Shown here one piece after another: positions 1-8,714 of a DNA stretch of 64,000 nucleotides. Position 1 is the first letter of the stretch. Each line of letters opens with the position of its first letter. A program made the position numbers and the translations under genes. The notes beneath the pieces were generated by a model, which was given only the letters and a program-made list of their open reading frames with translations, had not been told where the DNA came from and ran no database searches. The DNA is from Candidatus Eisenbacteria bacterium (GTDB taxonomy: Bacteria; Desulfobacterota; Binatia; DP-6): contig DATJZY010000042.1 of the NCBI GenBank assembly GCA_035577985.1, positions 1 to 64,000 of the forward strand, written 5' to 3'.

Positions 1-616
1 CCGGGTGGCCGCGCAGCTCCTGGAGCCGGAAGTCCAGGATATCGCGCAGGCGTCGCGCCCGCTCGCCCAACGTCGGGGCCTCCAACATGGCCTGCTTCTC
101 GAGAGCGGGGACGTCGAGGTGCTGTGCGAAGAAGTTGACGAAGGTCTCGTGGTCGACGGCGGGGTCCGGCACGGGCTCGGCGTCGCGGGTCTTGCCGAGC
201 CGCTCGAGGTACCGCCCCACCAGCGTGACGATCTCCCCGCGCAGCCCTCCGGGCAGCTCCTCGGCGACGGGCTCGCGCCACCGCACCACCGCCTCGCGAT
301 ACGACGCCCGGACCAGCTCGCGCTCGATCGCGTACTCGCGAACCCCCAGCAGCACGATGTTGAAGCGGCCGTCGGGCAGCTCCTCGCAGCGCACCATCTG
401 GCCGACGGTGCCGGCCGCGAACACCGGCGGGCGCCCCTCGTAGTCGCGCTCCCAATCGCCGCGCAGCAGCGCCATGCCGATCAGCCGCGGGCCGCTCACG
501 GCCGCCCGCACCATGTCGCGGTAGCGCGGCTCGAAGATGTGGAGCGGCAACGGCATGTACGGAAACAGGACGATGTTCGGGAGGGGAAAGAGCGGGATGA
601 CCTCCGCGAGCGCCAC
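1..616 (-). CDS. LON substrate-binding domain protein, 3' end cut by window edge
   Basis: The minus strand from 616 down to the edge is open for 205 codons. It starts at a GTG just 3 nt after the DUF3501 stop, and an in-frame TGA directly upstream makes that GTG the only reasonable start. The first residues (IPLFPLPNIVLFPYMPLPLH) and the following HIFEPRYRDM are the hallmark of the N-terminal substrate-binding domain of Lon peptidases (PF02190). Stand-alone proteins of this type are about 200-220 aa and lack the ATPase and protease parts. Full-length Lon is about 800 aa, and with the 3' end missing I cannot fully exclude it. The spacing suggests co-transcription with DUF3501. Substrate unknown. 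Confidence 0.8.
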   Translation of the reverse strand, partial: MALAEVIPLFPLPNIVLFPYMPLPLHIFEPRYRDMVRAAVSGPRLIGMALLRGDWERDYEGRPPVFAAGTVGQMVRCEELPDGRFNIVLLGVREYAIERELVRASYREAVVRWREPVAEELPGGLRGEIVTLVGRYLERLGKTRDAEPVPDPAVDHETFVNFFAQHLDVPALEKQAMLEAPTLGERARRLRDILDFRLQELRGHP

Positions 617-619
617 GGT

Positions 620-1240
620 TCAGCTCCCGTCGCGGACGCGCCGCAGCGCCGCATCGGCGAGCGCGGGATCGAAGAACGGCTCGACGATGCTCGCCCGCAC
701 CGGCTCGGGGAGCGCCGTGCGCGCGCGGTAGTTCGGGTGATCGACCACGATCGCGACCTCCGACCCCCGGCGCAGGGCCTCGCCCGCGGCCACGTCGAGC
801 GGAAAGCGGACGTACTGGACGGCGGAGATCTTGTCGTCGGTCTGCCGCCCGCCCTCGAAGGAGCCGGTGATCCGCCGTCCCCCGACCTCGAGGTGCACGT
901 GGCGATCGAGCCCGAGCAGGCGCTGGAACTGCTCGCGCATCCGCTCCTGGTCGGCGATCTCGATCAGCAGCGTCGCCGCCAGCTCGTCGCGACTCGGCAG
1001 CAGCTGGTTGTAGACCTGCAGCTCCTCGCGGATCGCGTCCAGGTCCGTGATGTGCTCGACCCAGAGCATCTCCTGCGTCTGGTACCATACCGTGGCGCGA
1101 TCCTCGAAGACGAGGGTCACGTGGTCCCCGACGGCGACGCGCCGCGTCCGCTTGTGGTCGATCACTCGGCGGCGGACCGTGTCGCGTGTCTGCCCGTAAC
1201 GCTCCCGCCCGAGAATGTCCTCGAGGCCGATGGCACGCAT
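620..1240 (-). CDS. DUF3501 family protein
   Basis: A 206-aa protein starting at MRAIGLEDILGRERYGQ. The central block (RRVAVGDHVTLVFEDRATVW, then QTQEML and ITDLDAIREELQVYNQLLP) matches the DUF3501 family. Function is unestablished. In other genomes the family often sits beside rubrerythrin and iron-sulfur oxidoreductase genes, and here it lies directly downstream of a rubrerythrin gene, so a role with peroxide or redox stress proteins is a contextual guess. An upstream extension in frame is possible, but family alignment by eye and the overlap with the rubrerythrin gene favour this start. Confidence 0.8.
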   Translation of the reverse strand: MRAIGLEDILGRERYGQTRDTVRRRVIDHKRTRRVAVGDHVTLVFEDRATVWYQTQEMLWVEHITDLDAIREELQVYNQLLPSRDELAATLLIEIADQERMREQFQRLLGLDRHVHLEVGGRRITGSFEGGRQTDDKISAVQYVRFPLDVAAGEALRRGSEVAIVVDHPNYRARTALPEPVRASIVEPFFDPALADAALRRVRDGS

Positions 1241-1292
1241 GACGAGGGGGCACGAGGGCGGGCGCCGGCCCGCCCTCGCCTCGATCGATTCC

Positions 1293-1718
1293 TCAGCTTC
1301 CGAGCGATTGCAGGCCCTTGGTGAACCGGCCCGCATGCGACTTCTCGGCCTTGGCAAGCGTCTCGAACCACTCGGCGATCTCTTCGAAGCCTTCCTCGCG
1401 CGCGGTCTTGGCGAACCCCGGATACATCTCGGTGAACTCGTAGGTCTCGCCGGCGATGGCGGCCTTGAGGTTCTTGTCCGTCCCGCCGATCGGCTCGCCG
1501 GTCGCCGGATCGCCGACCTCCTTCAGGAAGTCGAGATGCCCGAACGCGTGGCCGGTCTCGGCCTCCGACGTGTCGCGGAACAGCCCACCGACGTCCGGGT
1601 AGCCCTCGATGTCGGCGCGGCGTGCGAAATACAGATAGCGGCGGTTCGCCTGCGACTCGCCGGCGAACGCCTCCTTCAAGTTGTGGTGAGTCTTGGATCC
1701 CTTCAACGACTTGGCCAT
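1293..1718 (-). CDS. Rubrerythrin (ferritin-like diiron protein, no rubredoxin domain)
   Basis: A 141-aa ferritin-like four-helix protein. Carboxylate and histidine ligands expected for the diiron site are visible: E21 in [10 protein letters not shown], the E54-x2-H57 pair in [20 protein letters not shown] near residue 90, and [11 protein letters not shown] near the end. The protein ends right after this last helix, so the CxxC rubredoxin tail of classical rubrerythrin is missing and electrons must come from a separate donor. Likely role is peroxide reduction in the cytoplasm. A good Shine-Dalgarno (AGGAGG) precedes the ATG, and a promoter candidate lies at 1768-1797. DUF3501 follows on the same strand. 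Confidence 0.9.
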   Translation of the reverse strand: MAKSLKGSKTHHNLKEAFAGESQANRRYLYFARRADIEGYPDVGGLFRDTSEAETGHAFGHLDFLKEVGDPATGEPIGGTDKNLKAAIAGETYEFTEMYPGFAKTAREEGFEEIAEWFETLAKAEKSHAGRFTKGLQSLGS

Positions 1719-1767
1719 GGCTCCTCCTGCGCGAGCACACCCGTGCTGGCGCTCGATGGGGTGACTC

Positions 1768-1797
1768 CGAGTAGCGCTCCTGTCCGCGTCATGTCAA
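1768..1797 (-). promoter_or_regulatory. Candidate promoter of the rubrerythrin gene
   Basis: Reading the minus strand there is a perfect -35 TTGACA (1797-1792), an 18-nt spacer and TACTCG (1773-1768) as a weak -10. The predicted start would leave an untranslated leader of about 40 nt containing the AGGAGG site. Based on sequence match only. Confidence 0.4.
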
Positions 1798-1817
1798 CGC
1801 GGACTTCGCGGCGTCGA

Positions 1818-2426
1818 TCAGAGACCGAGGCCGCGCACGCTCGGACGGGTCCGGATGCGATCGACCCACGCCTGCACGGGCGCCAGCGCAGGTTCGAACT
1901 CGAAGCCGAGGCGCCCCAATACGAGCATCCGGGGCGCCCACGCCGCGTCGGCCAGCGTGAACTCGTTGCCGATCAGGTACTCGTTCGAGTCCAGACGGTC
2001 GCGAAGCAGATAGAGGCCGCGACGCAGCCGCTCGCGGATCTGCTCGACCTGCTGTGCATCGCGCTCGGCCTCGGGCTTGCGGAGCTGGACGAGGAGCTGG
2101 GTCGTGTAGGGCACGAATTCGTTGTCGCAGTAGTCCTCGAGCCAGCGGGCCTGGGCGCGCGCCTGCGAGTCCTCGGGCATCATCCGCGGGAGCGGATACT
2201 CGTCCTCGAGGTACTCGTTGATGATGGTGGAGTCGCAGATGATCTCGTCGTCGTCGACGAGGACGGGCACCTTGCCGAGCGGGTTCAACCGGAGGAACTC
2301 GGGAGTGCGCTGCTCCTGCTTGCGCAGATCGACCAGCGCCGTCTCGTACTCGAGCTCTTTCTCCGCCAAGACGACCCGCACCTTTTGCGCGTACGGGCAG
2401 TCGGGATAGTCGTAAAGCTTAAGCAT
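1818..2426 (-). CDS. Glutathione S-transferase
   Basis: A 202-aa protein with the canonical two-domain GST layout. The N-terminal thioredoxin-like half (about 1-80) begins MLKLYDYPDCPYAQKVRVVL, with a CPYA motif (C10) at the catalytic position, the cis-proline signature LGKVPVLVDD and the glutathione-contacting DSTIINEYL. The helical C-terminal half contains FTLADAAWAP, the usual N-capping box region. The CPY motif resembles omega/beta-like or stringent-starvation-type members that use cysteine. Substrate cannot be read from sequence. SD GGAGGAGG lies 8 nt before the ATG. The flanking genes on the same strand (rubrerythrin, lipA) are separated by gaps of about 100 nt, so it may be its own unit. 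Confidence 0.88.
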   Translation of the reverse strand: MLKLYDYPDCPYAQKVRVVLAEKELEYETALVDLRKQEQRTPEFLRLNPLGKVPVLVDDDEIICDSTIINEYLEDEYPLPRMMPEDSQARAQARWLEDYCDNEFVPYTTQLLVQLRKPEAERDAQQVEQIRERLRRGLYLLRDRLDSNEYLIGNEFTLADAAWAPRMLVLGRLGFEFEPALAPVQAWVDRIRTRPSVRGLGL

Positions 2427-2520
2427 GGGTCATGCCTCCTCCAGCCGCTGGCACGGTATGTGAAAACAGGCGCCCATGCAATATTTTGAGCCCCGTAAAC
2501 GCGCATTTTTTTGAAGTTTT
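2427..2520. other. AT-rich intergenic island upstream of the GST gene
   Basis: About 94 bp between lipA and the GST gene, strikingly AT-rich against the surroundings, with runs of seven and six T on the plus strand near 2506-2521. On the minus strand TTGCAT followed 17 nt later by TACCGT is a possible GST promoter. No stable hairpin precedes the T-runs, so I do not call a terminator. Confidence 0.3.
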
Positions 2521-3384
2521 TTACTCAGCGTGCGCCCATGCGTGGTAGGAGCTGCGCACGAGCGGGCCCGATTCCACATGCCGGAAGCCGATTTGACGTC
2601 CCTCGGCGCCGAGCTCGTCGAATTCAGCCGGCGTGAGATAGCGCTCGACCGGTAGCTGACCGGCCGAAGGCCGCAGGTACTGACCAAGGGTCAGGATGTC
2701 GCAGCCGACCCTCCAGAGATCGGCGAGGACTTCCAGGATCTCCTGGCGGGTCTCGCCCAGCCCGAGCATGAGGCCGGCCTTGGTCCGCCGCGCTCCGGTG
2801 GGATCGTGGGCGGCCCCCAGCACCGCCAGCGATCGTTCGTAGCGGGCCCCGGGTCGGACCCGCTTGTAGAGGCGCGGGACGGTCTCGACGTTGTGGTTGA
2901 AGATCGAGACCGGCGAGGCCACCACGGCGGCCACGGATTCGAGCCTCCCCTGGAAATCTGGAACCAGGACCTCGATCCGGCATTCCGGGGCGGCCCGCCG
3001 GATGGCCCACGCCGTCGCCGCGAAGTGGGCAGCTCCACCATCGGCGAGATCGTCGCGATCGACCGACGTCACGACCACGTGCCGGAGACCGAGGCGTGCC
3101 ACCGCCTCGCCGACGCGCTCCGGCTCGTGAGGGTCGACCGTCACGGGCTTCCCGTGGGACACCGCGCAGAAGCTGCAGTTCCGCGTGCACGTGTCGCCGA
3201 GGAGCATGAAGGTCGCCGTCTTGTGGCCCCAGCACTCGCCGATGTTCGGGCAGCGGGCCTCCTCGCAGACGGTGTGGAGCCCGAGGTCCTTGACGATCCC
3301 CTTCGTCAGCGTGAACTCGGGGCCACCCGGAGCGCGGACCTTCAGCCACGGCGGATGGCGGCGCACGACGTTCGTTCCGGTCAT
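2521..3384 (-). CDS. lipA: Lipoyl synthase
   Basis: A 287-aa radical SAM enzyme that inserts two sulfurs into octanoyl groups on lipoyl domains. Both iron-sulfur motifs are present: the auxiliary cluster C40-x4-C45-x5-C51 (CEEARCPNIGEC) and the radical SAM cluster C66-x3-C70-x2-C73 (CTRNCSFC). The C-terminal RSSYHA motif, whose serine ligates the auxiliary cluster, is intact. Its ATG overlaps the lipB stop by 4 nt (ATGA), so translation is coupled. It is the last gene of the pdh-lipB-lipA run, so the cofactor enzyme is made with its E2 target. Confidence 0.97.
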   Translation of the reverse strand: MTGTNVVRRHPPWLKVRAPGGPEFTLTKGIVKDLGLHTVCEEARCPNIGECWGHKTATFMLLGDTCTRNCSFCAVSHGKPVTVDPHEPERVGEAVARLGLRHVVVTSVDRDDLADGGAAHFAATAWAIRRAAPECRIEVLVPDFQGRLESVAAVVASPVSIFNHNVETVPRLYKRVRPGARYERSLAVLGAAHDPTGARRTKAGLMLGLGETRQEILEVLADLWRVGCDILTLGQYLRPSAGQLPVERYLTPAEFDELGAEGRQIGFRHVESGPLVRSSYHAWAHAE

Positions 3385-4061
3385 GCCGACGCCTCCGCGG
3401 GCGCGACGTCTTCGCCGAGCGGATGGGTGCGCCCATAGCCGAACCGCCGGACGAACGCCGCCAGGACGACCTCTCTGGTCGTCGCGATGTCGGCGCTCCC
3501 GCCCTCGCGCGCGACCGACGTCATCTCGACGCCGTCGATCCCGCACGGCGTGATCGCCAGGAACGCTCCCAGATCGCCGCAGACGTTGAGGGCGAACCCG
3601 TGCCAGGTGACCCAGCGCCGGATGCCGACGCCGATCGACGCGATCTTCCGCCGCCCCTCGACCCACACGCCCGTCAGCCGGTCGACCCGACCGGCGGCGA
3701 TGCCGATCTCGGCGAGCGCGTCGATCAGGACCTGCTCGAGCTCGCGCACGTACCAGTGGACATCCTGGCGATGGCCGCGGAGGTCGAGGATCGGATAGCC
3801 CACGAGCTGGCCGGGCCCGTGATACGTAACCTGGCCACCGCGTGCGGCGCGAACGACCGGGATCGGTCCGGTCGCCGCGAGGCCGAGAAAGCGGGGATCC
3901 CCGCCGCGCCCCAGGGTGTAGACCGGCGGATGCTCGAGCAGGAGCAGCGCATCGCCGCCGCCCGCGAGCCGGCGCTCGACCAGCGCGTTCTGCCAGGCGG
4001 TCGCGCGCTCGTACTCGACCACGCCGGCGCGCGCGACCCCGAGCCTCCGCTCCATGCTCAT
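3381..4061 (-). CDS. lipB: Octanoyl-ACP:protein N-octanoyltransferase
   Basis: A 226-aa enzyme that moves octanoate from acyl carrier protein to the lipoyl domain lysine. Family signatures are clear: LLLLEHPPVYTLGRGG near the N-terminus, RGGQVTYHGPGQLVGYPILD, the catalytic lysine in RRKIASIGVGI, and the acyl-accepting cysteine in ITPCGIDG. The start at MSMERR overlaps the lpd stop by 4 nt (ATGA); a second ATG two codons later is equally possible biochemically. It lies between lpd and lipA in the operon. Confidence 0.96.
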   Translation of the reverse strand: MSMERRLGVARAGVVEYERATAWQNALVERRLAGGGDALLLLEHPPVYTLGRGGDPRFLGLAATGPIPVVRAARGGQVTYHGPGQLVGYPILDLRGHRQDVHWYVRELEQVLIDALAEIGIAAGRVDRLTGVWVEGRRKIASIGVGIRRWVTWHGFALNVCGDLGAFLAITPCGIDGVEMTSVAREGGSADIATTREVVLAAFVRRFGYGRTHPLGEDVAPAEASA

Positions 4062-5446
4062 ATGTTGACCGCGCGCCCGACCGCCGCAAGCGTCGCCTCG
4101 CGCAGCGCCTCCGAGAGCGTCGGATGGGCGTGCGAGGTCGCGATGACGTCGTCCGCGGTCGCTTCGAGCGTCCGTGCAAGACCGGCGGCGGCAATGAGCT
4201 CGGTTACGCCGTGCCCGATCATGTGCACGCCGAGGACCGCCTCGTACCGAGCGTCGAGCACCACCTTCACGAAGCCCTCGAGGTGCCCCACGGCCATGGC
4301 CTTGCCGAGCGCACGGAACGGGAACGTCCCGATCTTGACCTCGAGGCCGCGCCGCTTGGCCTCGGCCTCGCTGAGCCCCACCGCCGCGACCTCGGGCTCG
4401 CAGTACACGCACATCGGAACGCCGTCGGGATCGAACGGGCGCGGATGGGCGCCGGCGATGGCCTCGGCGGCGATCACGCCCTGCTCGGATGCGGCGTGCG
4501 CGAGCAGCAGGGGCCCGACGAGATCACCGATGGCGTAGACGCCGGGGGCCGAGGTCCGCATGGTGCCGTCGACCTCGACGCGCCCGCGCACGCTCCGTAT
4601 GCCGGCCGCGTCCAGCCCGAGGCCGCTCGGGTCGGCCCCGCGACCCACCGCGACGAGAACCATGTGCGCCTCGAGCGTCCGTCCGGCGTCGCCGCCGCGC
4701 ACGGTCACCTGGGCGCCGTCGCCTGAACGCACGACGCTCTCGACCCGATGCCCGACCAGGACCTCGATGCCCTGCCGTCCGAACTGGCGCGCCAGCTCCT
4801 TGCCGAGATCGGCGTCCATGCCGGGGAGGATCTGCTCGGCCATCTCGACCACGGTCACTGCCGCGCCGAAGCTCCGGTAGGCGTACGCGAACTCCACTCC
4901 GACCGCGCCGCCGCCGATCACGACGACCGACGCCGGCAGCGTCCGGCGCTCGAGCGCTTCGCGGCTCGTGCAGATGACGTCGCCGTCGATCGTGAGCCCG
5001 GGCAAGACGCGCTCCGCGCTCCCGGTCGCGAGGATGACGTTGCGCGCCTCCAGGCGCTCCTCGCCGCCCGCGGCCTTCGCCACCATGACCCCGTGCGGGA
5101 CCAGGCGCCCACGACCGTGGTGGAAGTCGATCTTGTTCTTCTTGAAGAGCGCCTCGACGCCCTTGGCCTGGCGATCGGCGACTCCGCGCGAGCGATCGAT
5201 CACCCGTCCGAAATCGACGGCCGGCGCCTCCGCGATGAGCTGCTGCTTCGCCGCCGCACGCAGGTCGGCCGCCAGGGCCGCGTCGTGGAGAATGGCCTTC
5301 GACGGAATGCACCCCCAGTTGCCGCACACGCCGCCCGCGCGATCGGCTTCCACCACCGCCGTGTGCAGGCCGAGCTGCGCGACGCGGATGGCGGCGACGT
5401 AGCCGCCCGGCCCCGCGCCGATCACCACCACGTCGTACGACGCCAT
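4058..5446 (-). CDS. lpdA: Dihydrolipoyl dehydrogenase (E3)
   Basis: A 462-aa FAD flavoprotein that reoxidises dihydrolipoyl groups with NAD+. The FAD Rossmann motif GAGPGGYVAA is at residues 10-19, the redox disulfide is C41-x4-C46 (VCGNWGCIPSK), the NAD motif is VIGGGAVGVEFA, and the C-terminal active-site base lies in HAHPTLSE. It follows pdhC with a 3-nt gap and overlaps lipB. Because it is inside the pdh cluster it is presumably the E3 of this complex, though E3 is often shared with other 2-oxoacid dehydrogenases and glycine cleavage. Confidence 0.97.
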   Translation of the reverse strand: MASYDVVVIGAGPGGYVAAIRVAQLGLHTAVVEADRAGGVCGNWGCIPSKAILHDAALAADLRAAAKQQLIAEAPAVDFGRVIDRSRGVADRQAKGVEALFKKNKIDFHHGRGRLVPHGVMVAKAAGGEERLEARNVILATGSAERVLPGLTIDGDVICTSREALERRTLPASVVVIGGGAVGVEFAYAYRSFGAAVTVVEMAEQILPGMDADLGKELARQFGRQGIEVLVGHRVESVVRSGDGAQVTVRGGDAGRTLEAHMVLVAVGRGADPSGLGLDAAGIRSVRGRVEVDGTMRTSAPGVYAIGDLVGPLLLAHAASEQGVIAAEAIAGAHPRPFDPDGVPMCVYCEPEVAAVGLSEAEAKRRGLEVKIGTFPFRALGKAMAVGHLEGFVKVVLDARYEAVLGVHMIGHGVTELIAAAGLARTLEATADDVIATSHAHPTLSEALREATLAAVGRAVNI

Positions 5447-5449
5447 GGC

Positions 5450-6730
5450 TCAGACGACGAGAGCCAGCGGCTGCTCGAGAAGCGCCTTCAGCTCGCGCAG
5501 GAAACGCCCGGCGAGCGCGCCGTCCACGACCCGGTGGTCGCACGAGAGCGTCACCGTCATGAGACGCCCCGGCACGACCGCGCCCGCTCGCACGACCGGC
5601 ACCTCGCGGATCGTCCCGACCGCGAGGATCGCGGCCTGCGGCGGGTTGATCACCGCAGCGAAGTGCGAAACCGGGAACATGCCGAGGTTCGACACCGTGA
5701 ACGTGGCCCCGGAGAGATCCTCGCCCGCGGGCTTCCCGGCGCGCGCCCGCTCGACCACGGCGCGTGCTTCCTGGGCCACGGCGGCGAGCGGCGCGGCGTC
5801 GCACCCGTGGACGACGGGGACCAGGAGTCCCTCGTCGGTCGCCGTTGCGATGCCGACGTTCGCCTGCGCGTGGCGGACGACGCCGTCGCCGTCGAGGCTC
5901 GCGTTCATCTCCGGCACGCGGGCGAGCGCGACGCCGCACGCCTTCACCAGGATGTGCGTCACGGTGAGGCCCTCGAACTCCGCGCCGAGCGCGACGAGCC
6001 CCTCGCGCAGGCGGACGGCCTCGTCCATGTCGATGTCCGCCGACGCGTAGAAGTGTGGCACGTCCCGCTTCGACTCGGCCATGCGCTTCGCCGTCGTCTT
6101 GCGGGTGCGCGACAGCTCGACGCGTGTGCCCGCCTGCGCCGCCGTTGCGGGGCGCGCGGTCGGCGCCGCCGCGGCGGGCGCCGCCGCCGTCTGACCGCCG
6201 CCGGCCGCCTCGATGTCCTCGCGAAGGATGCGACCGCCCGGCCCGCTTCCGGCGACCCGCGCGAGATCGACGCCGCGTTCGGCGGCCACCTTCTTCGCGA
6301 GCGGCGAGGCCTTCACGCGATCCGCCACGGCCGCGGGTCGCGTCGCGGCGGCCTTCGGCGGCGCCGGGGCCGGCGTGGGGGCCGGCTTCGACGGAGCCGG
6401 CGCCGCCTTCGGCGCAGCGGCCACCGGTCTCGGAGCCGACGGTGCAACTCGCGCGACTTCGAGCTTCGGGGCCTGCGGCTTCGCCGCCTCGCCCGCGGCT
6501 CCCAGCACGGCGATCACCGCGCCCACGGGGGCACTCTCCCCTTCGCCCACGCGCAGCTCGGCCACCACGCCCTCGTCGAAGGACTCGATGTCCATGTTCG
6601 CCTTGTCGGTTTCGACCTCGGCGAGGATGTCACCCTGCTTCACGACGTCGCCGGGATGCTTGTGCCACTTGAGGATCTTGCCCTCTTCCATCGTGTCCGA
6701 GAGCTTCGGCATGAGGACGTCGGTCGCCAT
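5450..6730 (-). CDS. pdhC: Dihydrolipoyllysine acetyltransferase (pyruvate dehydrogenase E2)
   Basis: A 426-aa E2 with one lipoyl domain (1-80; lipoylated K43 in EVETDKANMDI), a long Ala/Pro-rich linker, a peripheral-subunit-binding domain around 145-180 (VKASPLAKKVAAERG, GSGPGGRILREDIEA), a second Ala-rich linker and the catalytic core. The core ends with CDHRVVDGALAGRFL, holding the active-site His and Asp. Plant-plastid and alphaproteobacterial E2s have the same single-lipoyl layout. The neighbours pdhA and pdhB make pyruvate the likely substrate rather than a branched-chain acid. Confidence 0.93.
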   Translation of the reverse strand: MATDVLMPKLSDTMEEGKILKWHKHPGDVVKQGDILAEVETDKANMDIESFDEGVVAELRVGEGESAPVGAVIAVLGAAGEAAKPQAPKLEVARVAPSAPRPVAAAPKAAPAPSKPAPTPAPAPPKAAATRPAAVADRVKASPLAKKVAAERGVDLARVAGSGPGGRILREDIEAAGGGQTAAAPAAAAPTARPATAAQAGTRVELSRTRKTTAKRMAESKRDVPHFYASADIDMDEAVRLREGLVALGAEFEGLTVTHILVKACGVALARVPEMNASLDGDGVVRHAQANVGIATATDEGLLVPVVHGCDAAPLAAVAQEARAVVERARAGKPAGEDLSGATFTVSNLGMFPVSHFAAVINPPQAAILAVGTIREVPVVRAGAVVPGRLMTVTLSCDHRVVDGALAGRFLRELKALLEQPLALVV

Positions 6731-6739
6731 GCGCGCTCC

Positions 6740-7759
6740 TCAGCCGGCCTTGGCCGCGGGTGGCGCCACGAGACCCAGCATCGTGCGCACCGCGGCGACG
6801 ACGCGCTCGGCCGACGGCACGACGAGGTGCTCCAGGTTCGTGGCGTACGGCATCGGCACGTCGAGGTTCGTCACGCGCACGGGCGGCGCGTCGAGCTCGT
6901 CGAACGCCTCCGCGGTCACGACGGCGATCACCTCGGCGGCCACCCCGGCGAAGGGCCAGCCCTCCTGGACGATCAGGAGGCGGTGCGTGCGGCGCACGGA
7001 AGCGAGGATCGCGTCGGTGTCGAGCGGTCGGATCGTGCGGAGGTCGAGCACCTCGACCTCGACGCCGTCTCCGGCGAGCGTTCCGGCCGCGGTGAGCGAG
7101 GCGTGGACCATCTTCCCCCAGGTGACGAGCGTGGCGTCGCGCCCGGCGCGCTTCACGTCGGCCACGCCGAGCGGGATCACGTGCTCGCCGTCGGGCACCT
7201 CGCCCTTCAAGGCATACATCGTCTCGCTCTCCATGAAGCACACCGGGTTGTCGTCGCGGATCGCCGACTTGAGGAGCCCCTTGCCGTCGGCCGGAGTGGA
7301 CGGCACGACGACCTTCAAGCCGGGGACGTGCGCGTAGAGCGACTCGACCGCCTGCGAATGCTGGGCGCCGAGGGCGTGGGCGCTGCCGCCGGGCCCGCGA
7401 AAGACGATGGGCAGCTTGAACTGTCCGTTCGTCATGTAGCGCAGCTTCGCCGCGTTGTTCACGAGCTGGTCGTAGGCGACCAGCGAGAAATTCCAGGTCA
7501 TGAACTCGACGATCGGACGGAGCCCGACCATGGCCGCGCCGATCCCGACGCCCGCGAATCCCGCCTCGGCGATCGGTGTGTCGAGCACGCGCGTCTCGCC
7601 GAAGCGGGCGAGCATGCCCTCGGACACCTTGTAGGCGCCGTTGTACTCGCCCACCTCCTCGCCCATGAGGACGATCGACGGGTCGCGCTCCATCTCCTCG
7701 CCCATCGCCTCGCGGAGCGCCTCGCGAAACGTGAGGACGCGCGACTCAGGCTTCGACAT
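6740..7759 (-). CDS. pdhB: Pyruvate dehydrogenase E1 component, beta subunit
   Basis: A 339-aa transketolase-like subunit starting MSKPESRVLTFREAL. The segment LMGEEVGEYNGAYKVSEGML contains the glutamate that activates thiamine diphosphate, and TPIAEAGFAGVGIGAAMVGL and RGPGGSAHALGAQHSQ are typical of PDH-type beta subunits. It overlaps the end of pdhA by 14 nt, indicating translational coupling of the two halves of the alpha2beta2 E1. Confidence 0.94.
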   Translation of the reverse strand: MSKPESRVLTFREALREAMGEEMERDPSIVLMGEEVGEYNGAYKVSEGMLARFGETRVLDTPIAEAGFAGVGIGAAMVGLRPIVEFMTWNFSLVAYDQLVNNAAKLRYMTNGQFKLPIVFRGPGGSAHALGAQHSQAVESLYAHVPGLKVVVPSTPADGKGLLKSAIRDDNPVCFMESETMYALKGEVPDGEHVIPLGVADVKRAGRDATLVTWGKMVHASLTAAGTLAGDGVEVEVLDLRTIRPLDTDAILASVRRTHRLLIVQEGWPFAGVAAEVIAVVTAEAFDELDAPPVRVTNLDVPMPYATNLEHLVVPSAERVVAAVRTMLGLVAPPAAKAG

Positions 7760-8699
7760 GGTCCAGCACCGTTTCGGGAGCGGGCACGGGCGAGCTCTCC
7801 GCGAATTCGACCGCGTCCTGCACGACCGCCTTCATGTCGGTGTCGATCTGCGCGAGCTGCTCGGGGGTCGCGATGCCGAGGGTCTCGATCCGGTGCGCCA
7901 GGATCGAGAGCGGATCGCGCTGCATCCACTCCTCGACCTCCTCGCGCGTGCGGTACTTCGCCGGATCGGACATCGAGTGGCCGCGGAAGCGGTAGGTCTT
8001 GGCCTCGAGGAAGAACGGCTCGTGCGTCTTGCGCACGCGGTCGAGCGCGTGGCGGACCGCTTCGCGCATCTCGAGCACGTCGTCGCCGTTCACAATCTCG
8101 GCCTCCATGGGATAGCCCTTGGCGCGCACCGAGACGTCCTGCACCGAGAGCGTGCGGTAGAGCGGCGTGCCCATCGCGTACATGTTGTTCTCGCAGATGA
8201 AGACCACGGGAAGGCGCCACAGGCTCGCCAGCGCGAGCCCCTCGTGGAACGCGCCCTGGTTCGCGGTGCCGTCGCCGAAGAAGCACAGCGTGACGTCGGG
8301 CTCGCCGCGATACTTGGACGCGAAGGCGACCCCGGCTGCGATGGGCACGTGGCCGCCGACGATCGCCCACCCCCCGAGGAAGCGCTGCGAAGCGTCGAAG
8401 AGGTGCATCGAGCCACCCCGCCCGCCGACGCACCCGGCGGCCTTGCCGAAGAGCTCGGCCATGGCGGCCCGGGCGTCGCCCGTCCGCGCCAGGTAGTGGG
8501 CGTGCTCGCGATAGGTCGAGACGATGTAGTCGGTCGGCGCCGCGGCCGAGATGGCGCCCACCGCGACCGCCTCCTGCCCGATGTAGAGGTGCAGGAAGCC
8601 CCGGATCTTGCCCTGCTGGTAGGCGCGCGCGGCGGCCTCTTCGAAGCGCCGGCACAGAGCCATCTGCCGGTAGAGATCGAGTACGAGTGCAGCGTCCAT
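7746..8699 (-). CDS. pdhA: Pyruvate dehydrogenase E1 component, alpha subunit
   Basis: A 317-aa subunit. The thiamine diphosphate motif GDGTANQGAFHEGLALA ... ENN is complete, GFLHLYIGQEAVAVG and CVGGRGGSMHLFD are E1-alpha signatures, and YRFRGHSMSDPAKYR matches the loop that in mitochondrial PDH is regulated by phosphorylation. That loop together with the YREHAHYL region favours pyruvate over branched-chain 2-oxoacids. It begins 15 nt after the rnhB stop. Confidence 0.94.
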   Translation of the reverse strand: MDAALVLDLYRQMALCRRFEEAAARAYQQGKIRGFLHLYIGQEAVAVGAISAAAPTDYIVSTYREHAHYLARTGDARAAMAELFGKAAGCVGGRGGSMHLFDASQRFLGGWAIVGGHVPIAAGVAFASKYRGEPDVTLCFFGDGTANQGAFHEGLALASLWRLPVVFICENNMYAMGTPLYRTLSVQDVSVRAKGYPMEAEIVNGDDVLEMREAVRHALDRVRKTHEPFFLEAKTYRFRGHSMSDPAKYRTREEVEEWMQRDPLSILAHRIETLGIATPEQLAQIDTDMKAVVQDAVEFAESSPVPAPETVLDHVEA

Positions 8700-8714
8700 G
8701 CCCGCACGGCCAGG

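Noticed and set aside
5-1324. A plus-strand open frame of 439 codons opposite the LON-domain and DUF3501 genes
   Set aside because: The minus-strand genes have clear family signatures; this frame has none.
2500-2525. T-runs between lipA and the GST gene as an intrinsic terminator
   Set aside because: No stable hairpin precedes the T-runs on the strand that would be transcribed.
4748-8200. A plus-strand open frame of 1150 codons opposite lpd, pdhC and pdhB
   Set aside because: Composition is His/Arg/Ala-rich with no family motif; it is the antisense of three well-recognised genes in a GC-rich genome where the third-base bias keeps the opposite frame open.
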